From Leptospiraceae bacterium (lineage in GTDB: Bacteria; Spirochaetota; Leptospiria; Leptospirales; Leptospiraceae), in contig JAKRSH010000043.1 in NCBI GenBank assembly GCA_022402465.1, positions 186,001 to 250,000 of the forward strand: 64,000 bases of DNA, in the 5' to 3' direction. Under the pieces are notes generated by a model. That model saw only the letters and a program-made list of their open reading frames with translations, made no database searches and had not been told where the DNA came from. The stretch's first letter is position 1, and every line of letters starts with the position of its first letter. The translations under genes were made by a program, and so were the position numbers. Of the stretch, positions 60,093 through 64,000 are shown piece after piece.

Positions 60093-60893
60093 TTAGACTC
60101 TCGCAAGCAGCAACATCCCACAACCAAAGGCTTTGCCTGAACCGATTCCACTAACGTATGCGTTTTTGAAAGCTTCGGTATTGGTTACTCGGAGAATACC
60201 GGTGAAATGGACTTGTAACAGATCTAGTTCATGGATAACACTTCCATCTTTTTTCTTAGGAATTCTTTCTTTTTCCCCTTTATCGAATTGTAAGTTCAAG
60301 ATTTCAAATCCAGATTGTTCACCCTTTCGAGTTAGCCATTCTACTTGTTCATGCTCTTTGTAAATTCCCACTCTTTTCGAAGGCAAGGACTCTCTTTGTT
60401 CTTTGGAAACAGTTTGAATCAACTTTTCTAATTTATTTTTTCCTTCTAAATATTTTTCCCGATTGTCTCTGGATTCTTTTTCTGGATAGTTCTTTAAATC
60501 TTCCTTAAAAAGTCTTCTGTAATCTTTTATTTTTTTAGTTGGATTCGCTTTTAAGGAGAAGCGAAAAGAACGATCTTCTTCTATAATATTATCCAGATTC
60601 AAATTTAAAATTTGCGGTTTCCCTTTTAAAAATTCTTCTGAATGAAAGGCATTTTCCCAAAGGGGAGATATATTAGATAATACTAATATTCTTGGTTTAG
60701 CCTCTCCAGCTTGTTTGAAGTCTTCTTCAATTCGATATAAGAAATCTGGTTTGGTAGTTTCTGATTTCTGTTTTTCAAAACCCATCCATAATCTCTGATG
60801 GATTTTATAAGGATTTGTTATCCAGTTAGCCGCTTTACTACTCTTAGGATCTATTTCAAGATTTGATAGGTATATTTTGTTTAACCTCAACAT
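60093..60893 (-). CDS. cas6e: crRNA endonuclease Cas6e (CasE)
   Basis: Cuts pre-crRNA inside each repeat and stays on the 3' hairpin in Cascade. It is read from ATG 60893 (266 residues), where MLRLNKIYLSNLEID matches the MYLSKVII opening; a longer frame to 60920 is less likely. The catalytic His32 is in PYKIHQRLWMGF. The C-terminal Gly-rich loop is GIGSGKAFGCGMLLL. It is longer than E. coli Cas6e (199), with an insertion around residues 130-150. It overlaps cas5e by 38 bp. Confidence 0.92.
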   Translation of the reverse strand: MLRLNKIYLSNLEIDPKSSKAANWITNPYKIHQRLWMGFEKQKSETTKPDFLYRIEEDFKQAGEAKPRILVLSNISPLWENAFHSEEFLKGKPQILNLNLDNIIEEDRSFRFSLKANPTKKIKDYRRLFKEDLKNYPEKESRDNREKYLEGKNKLEKLIQTVSKEQRESLPSKRVGIYKEHEQVEWLTRKGEQSGFEILNLQFDKGEKERIPKKKDGSVIHELDLLQVHFTGILRVTNTEAFKNAYVSGIGSGKAFGCGMLLLARV

Positions 60894-61566
60894 AAAATTT
60901 ATAAACTTCTCTTTGCGCAAATACTCGCAAGTTAGGATTTACAACTGTGTCACGTACTAAACTTTTTTTCATATTAATGTCTAATTTTTCCTCTGTAACA
61001 CAAGCAAATCTATTATTCTCTTTGCCTTCACTATTAGATTCAGATTGTAATTGTCTGAGAATTTCAGGAATAGTTTTTAATTTTTCGAACGCATCCTTTG
61101 CATTACTTGAATTAACCTCTTCATTCAAGTACAAGGGCAAGGTTGGTGAGCAGGCTTTTCTTCCGAGAAATGGAATCCAAACAGGACTTCCAAGTGCATT
61201 TTTTACTTTGTCAAGAACTGAATTTGACTTAGAACTTATAAGAACACTAAAAGCTCCATCCATTAAATAATTGCGATACGATTGCACTGCATTATCATTT
61301 ACTTTCCCATCTGCTTTTAATGTATTCATAATGGTATGATAATCTCTTTGAATCGAACATTTAATGTCCTCTCTTGCCGAAACAGAAATTGATTCTCCTA
61401 ATTCTACGATTTTATCTGATTCATTTTGGTTCCAACCTAAACAGCAAGACAGAATCCCAAGTATGGCGCTCTTGGTTGGAAATGCGCCAGTCCCGCGCAC
61501 GTCCCAGTAATCGCCTTCCCCGAATGACATTAGCGGTGCTTGCAATCTTAATACAAGATAACGCAT
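60856..61566 (-). CDS. cas5e: Cascade subunit Cas5e (CasD)
   Basis: A 236-residue RAMP subunit that caps the crRNA 5' handle. The N-terminal YLVLRLQAPLMSFGEGDYWD and GAFPTKSAILGILSCCLG match Cas5 family openings, and GSPVWIPFLGRKACSPTLPL is the typical Cas5 thumb/G-loop stretch. It begins 1 bp after the cas7e stop. It overlaps cas6e. Confidence 0.95.
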   Translation of the reverse strand: MRYLVLRLQAPLMSFGEGDYWDVRGTGAFPTKSAILGILSCCLGWNQNESDKIVELGESISVSAREDIKCSIQRDYHTIMNTLKADGKVNDNAVQSYRNYLMDGAFSVLISSKSNSVLDKVKNALGSPVWIPFLGRKACSPTLPLYLNEEVNSSNAKDAFEKLKTIPEILRQLQSESNSEGKENNRFACVTEEKLDINMKKSLVRDTVVNPNLRVFAQREVYKFYVEVKQNIPIKS

Positions 61567-61567
61567 A

Positions 61568-62737
61568 TTATGCTCCGGTATGTGTTTCGAGCCAAGTAAT
61601 TAATTCAGACAGTTTTACAAAACTATTATCTGAAAATTCATTACCAAGTTTATCTTCATTAGTAAAAATAAAATGAGCTTGGTCTTTCATTGGTAGGGAA
61701 AATGCATCTCTATTCTTCCTTGCATATTTTGCAAAAACTTCTATCGACTTATCATTCAAAGATAATTTATTATCTGGAGTAACAGGTTTGATAAATGCAT
61801 TCGCAAGATTGACTGGAATCTTTTTGTTCTTAATTTCTATTCCTATAAAATGCGGAGGATTGTGTGCCGCAAAAGAATTTTGTTTACCAGTTGGATTTGA
61901 TAAAGCTGCCGAATTGACTAAAGCAGATATTGCAATTTGAGCAAGCTTTTTATCTTCTCCAATAGACTTCACAAATGCATCATAGTCAATGGCTATGTAT
62001 TTATAAAAACAAGCACTTGTAAATTCTGTTTCCCCCAAATGCGCAGAGCCAGAGTCTTCCCTATAAGTATTACTCAAATCATCTACAGCAGTAAAATAAT
62101 CAAAATCAACTGAGTGTTTATTAACAGAAATTGCATGAGCAACTTGACAAGCGGCGCTCACATCTTCAAATGCTTCCATAGTTGTCATTCTACCAAATAA
62201 GGCTACATCGACAGGTTTTGCTTTTAAATCCTTTAAGGCTTTCTGGATAATTGTGATTAAACCCTTATTGTCTATTTTTTTTATATCTATATCTTTTTCT
62301 GAAATAACATAATCAATAATTTTATTCAATTCATTTTCACCGTAAAACATTAGTTGTGCTGTTTCAAGAAATGCTTCTTGCTTAGCATCCAATTCTTTCT
62401 TTTTGTCTTTTGTTTTCTCTTCGCCTTCCGATTTTTTCTTGTCACTTTTTCCAATCGTAGTAAGTTTCTCTGCCCAAATTTGTGCTACTTCTGCAGTAAC
62501 TCCCTTTTCAATTAATCTTTTCTTAACTTCTTCTGGTAGAAACTTAGTTCTACCACCTAAACTTGTAGTCAAAGAATCTTCGAAAAAACTGGACTTGCGG
62601 ATACTTCTCTTTAGGCACTGACTAGATATTCTAGTCCTAGTTACTCCTCCGAATACGCAGTCTTTTACTGAGCCTGTATCATCTCTATTCAAATTGGAAG
62701 GGGCGTGGTTTTGTAGTATGTGAATTTCTATTAGCAT
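61568..62737 (-). CDS. cas7e: Cascade backbone subunit Cas7e (CasC)
   Basis: A 389-residue RAMP subunit, about six copies of which coat the spacer. The N-terminal IHILQNHAPSNLNRDDTGSV and RTRISSQCLKRSIRKS are diagnostic for Cse4/CasC, and TTMEAFEDVSAACQVAHAIS is also typical. It has a Lys-rich insert (about 100-115). AAGGAGAA before the ATG is a strong ribosome site, as suits a subunit needed in many copies. Confidence 0.97.
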   Translation of the reverse strand: MLIEIHILQNHAPSNLNRDDTGSVKDCVFGGVTRTRISSQCLKRSIRKSSFFEDSLTTSLGGRTKFLPEEVKKRLIEKGVTAEVAQIWAEKLTTIGKSDKKKSEGEEKTKDKKKELDAKQEAFLETAQLMFYGENELNKIIDYVISEKDIDIKKIDNKGLITIIQKALKDLKAKPVDVALFGRMTTMEAFEDVSAACQVAHAISVNKHSVDFDYFTAVDDLSNTYREDSGSAHLGETEFTSACFYKYIAIDYDAFVKSIGEDKKLAQIAISALVNSAALSNPTGKQNSFAAHNPPHFIGIEIKNKKIPVNLANAFIKPVTPDNKLSLNDKSIEVFAKYARKNRDAFSLPMKDQAHFIFTNEDKLGNEFSDNSFVKLSELITWLETHTGA

Positions 62738-62768
62738 TTTAATTCTCCTTTTATTTTAAAAAAATCCT

Positions 62769-63329
62769 TTATTCATTATCTAAATCAGAATCCTCTGATT
62801 CTTCTGTACTGAGGTCACCATCTTGTGCATTGGTATTTTTATCAGAAATAGATTTATAATAACCCTCTGCCCATTTTCTCTGTACCCATTGCTTGTCCCC
62901 ATTCCAGTTATATAGATTTTTCAATAAAATAGAAAAATCTATTTTTATATTCTGAGATTTAAGCAATTTAATAGCTTGTCGTAATCTGTAGCTTAATTGC
63001 TCTTTGTCGCTTGCCGTTAGCAATGCTCTAAATCGAATATCTTTATCCTCTTTTTGTTCTGGGTTATATGCTTCTTGAAAAGCTTTTCCAAAATTAAAAG
63101 AATCTGAATAATAGGGATTATCCTCTTTCCTATGATACGTTGCATACAAACAAGCAACCAAAGATTTTTCATACGAGTTAATAAATCCCAATCTGCCGAG
63201 AACCGGAAATAATTTTGTATCTTCCAATGGATTCTTATTGCATCTTCTTAATATTGCCAAGTCACCGGATCCTAGTTTCGAAATTTTATCAATGTCCTCT
63301 TGAAATGTATTTTTTGTAAAAGTTGTCAT
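62769..63329 (-). CDS. cse2: Cascade small subunit Cse2 (CasB, Cas11e)
   Basis: A 186-residue helical protein, two copies of which form the belly of Cascade. GDLAILRRCNKNPLEDTKLFP and RFRALLTASDKEQLSYRLRQ match the family's conserved stretches. The last 20 residues are acidic (STEESEDSDLDNE), an addition to the usual 160. An AAGGAG site precedes the ATG, which overlaps the cas8e stop (ATGA). Confidence 0.95.
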   Translation of the reverse strand: MTTFTKNTFQEDIDKISKLGSGDLAILRRCNKNPLEDTKLFPVLGRLGFINSYEKSLVACLYATYHRKEDNPYYSDSFNFGKAFQEAYNPEQKEDKDIRFRALLTASDKEQLSYRLRQAIKLLKSQNIKIDFSILLKNLYNWNGDKQWVQRKWAEGYYKSISDKNTNAQDGDLSTEESEDSDLDNE

Positions 63330-64000
63330 TTGTTCTCCTTATTCTTTTTGTGAAAAAGTAATTTTGCATAAATCATTCTTTCTAAATATTTTCTACCGTT
63401 CTCATATTGTTTTAAATTTTTCGGATTAGCGATTAGTTTTTCTGTGTGGTTACGAAATGTTTTGCGAACATGCTCGGCAAGCATCTCTCGCCATTCGATT
63501 AAAATTAGATTAGAATCTTCTTCATCAGACAAACGATTTAAAGACTCTTCAAAGTTAGAGCCGATTTCATGCCAGTAGGCTGATTGAAATAAATTAGTTA
63601 TATTTGAGATAGCTTTTCTTTTTCGATCTCCATTTAAGTTATCACTTTTTTTGATTAAGGATTTTATTAGTGCTGTCTTTAAAGCTGACTCAAATTGGCT
63701 TGTTTCAAAAACAAAATATTTGATAACAGTTTTAATATCCTCAGACTCAATAAAATCGGGGTTAAATGGAAATGTATATTCGGATGTTTGAAATACTTTG
63801 TCTTGTTTAGTCGAAACACCAAAGACAAATAGTTTTATAGAAAATTTTTGGATTTGCTTGCTATTCAAAGCCCGCTCAAGTATTTTTGGTCTTAATATAC
63901 TTGATTTTTTTTCCTCGTTCCGTTCCGAAAAAATAAATGCAGGATAATCTTTCCACGCCGGTAAATTTTTGCCGTTTGGCGATATTTTTTTTACTTCATT
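63326..64000 (-). CDS. cas8e: Cascade large subunit Cas8e (Cse1, CasA), N-terminus beyond window
   Basis: The C-terminal 224 codons are visible; the frame is open from 63326 through the right edge with no stop. The large subunit recognises the PAM and starts R-loop formation. The visible part includes ISPNGKNLPAWKDYPAFIF (where family members have a conserved loop) and the C-terminal four-helix bundle (ending YLERMIYAKLLFHKKNKENK). Cas3 is expected further right. Assignment leans on operon position and this C-terminal match. Confidence 0.85.
   Translation of the reverse strand, partial: NEVKKISPNGKNLPAWKDYPAFIFSERNEEKKSSILRPKILERALNSKQIQKFSIKLFVFGVSTKQDKVFQTSEYTFPFNPDFIESEDIKTVIKYFVFETSQFESALKTALIKSLIKKSDNLNGDRKRKAISNITNLFQSAYWHEIGSNFEESLNRLSDEEDSNLILIEWREMLAEHVRKTFRNHTEKLIANPKNLKQYENGRKYLERMIYAKLLFHKKNKENK

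Overview
The window is AT-rich (roughly 35-38% G+C by eye) spirochaete DNA, almost certainly from the genus Leptospira. The reasons are two tandem DUF1554 lipoproteins, a LipL45-like FecR lipoprotein, long TPR/PEGA envelope proteins, permissive spirochaetal lipoboxes, and a rod-shape operon (mreBCD-mrdA-rodA). Species cannot be decided from the sequence alone. Most of the window (about 1-52,000) looks like ordinary chromosome. The last 12 kb (about 52,300-64,000) is accessory in character.

Layout. 1-7,788 (minus) is a tightly coupled run: a small Cys protein, RnfC-like and RnfD-like electron-transfer subunits, PtsN, two Dpp-type ABC permeases, a PEGA membrane protein, dapA and dapB (cut by the left edge). 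7,847-22,853 holds a processive GT2 glycosyltransferase, a large unknown membrane protein, lipoamide dehydrogenase, a degenerate-GGDEF / CheX-like / FapA cluster, queG, an MBL-fold hydrolase and trmB. 22,823-31,764 (minus) is an envelope block: a 1193-residue TPR protein, a PEGA lipoprotein, a FecR lipoprotein and two DUF1554 lipoproteins. 31,875-37,941 has bcp, pepA, and a Ppx/GppA-HD gene coupled to a 7TM SpoIIE-type phosphatase. 38,110-45,119 is the rod-shape operon. 45,208-55,850 is mixed: an M3 oligopeptidase, a secreted protein behind a perfect sigma-70 promoter, an Mpo1-like protein, an AraC regulator, a hydrolase, a REC-PAS-histidine kinase, two surface lipoproteins (one frameshifted) and an adenylate cyclase.

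The right end is a type I-E CRISPR-Cas locus read on the minus strand: cas8e (cut by the right edge), cse2, cas7e, cas5e, cas6e, then an embedded VapBC-type toxin-antitoxin pair, then cas1 and cas2, a very short leader, and an array of 30 repeats and 29 spacers. Cas3 is not in the window. Cas1 keeps its catalytic residues, and cas1-cas2 have a good promoter of their own just after the toxin gene.

Beyond the leader-distal end of the array lie two hairpin-bearing elements, 61 bp apart, that closely resemble the direct repeat of type V-A (Cas12a) systems, with no cas12a gene in view. The toxin-antitoxin module inside the cas operon, the Cas12a-like repeat remnants and a duplicated spacer that carries its own variant repeat base are the most interesting items.
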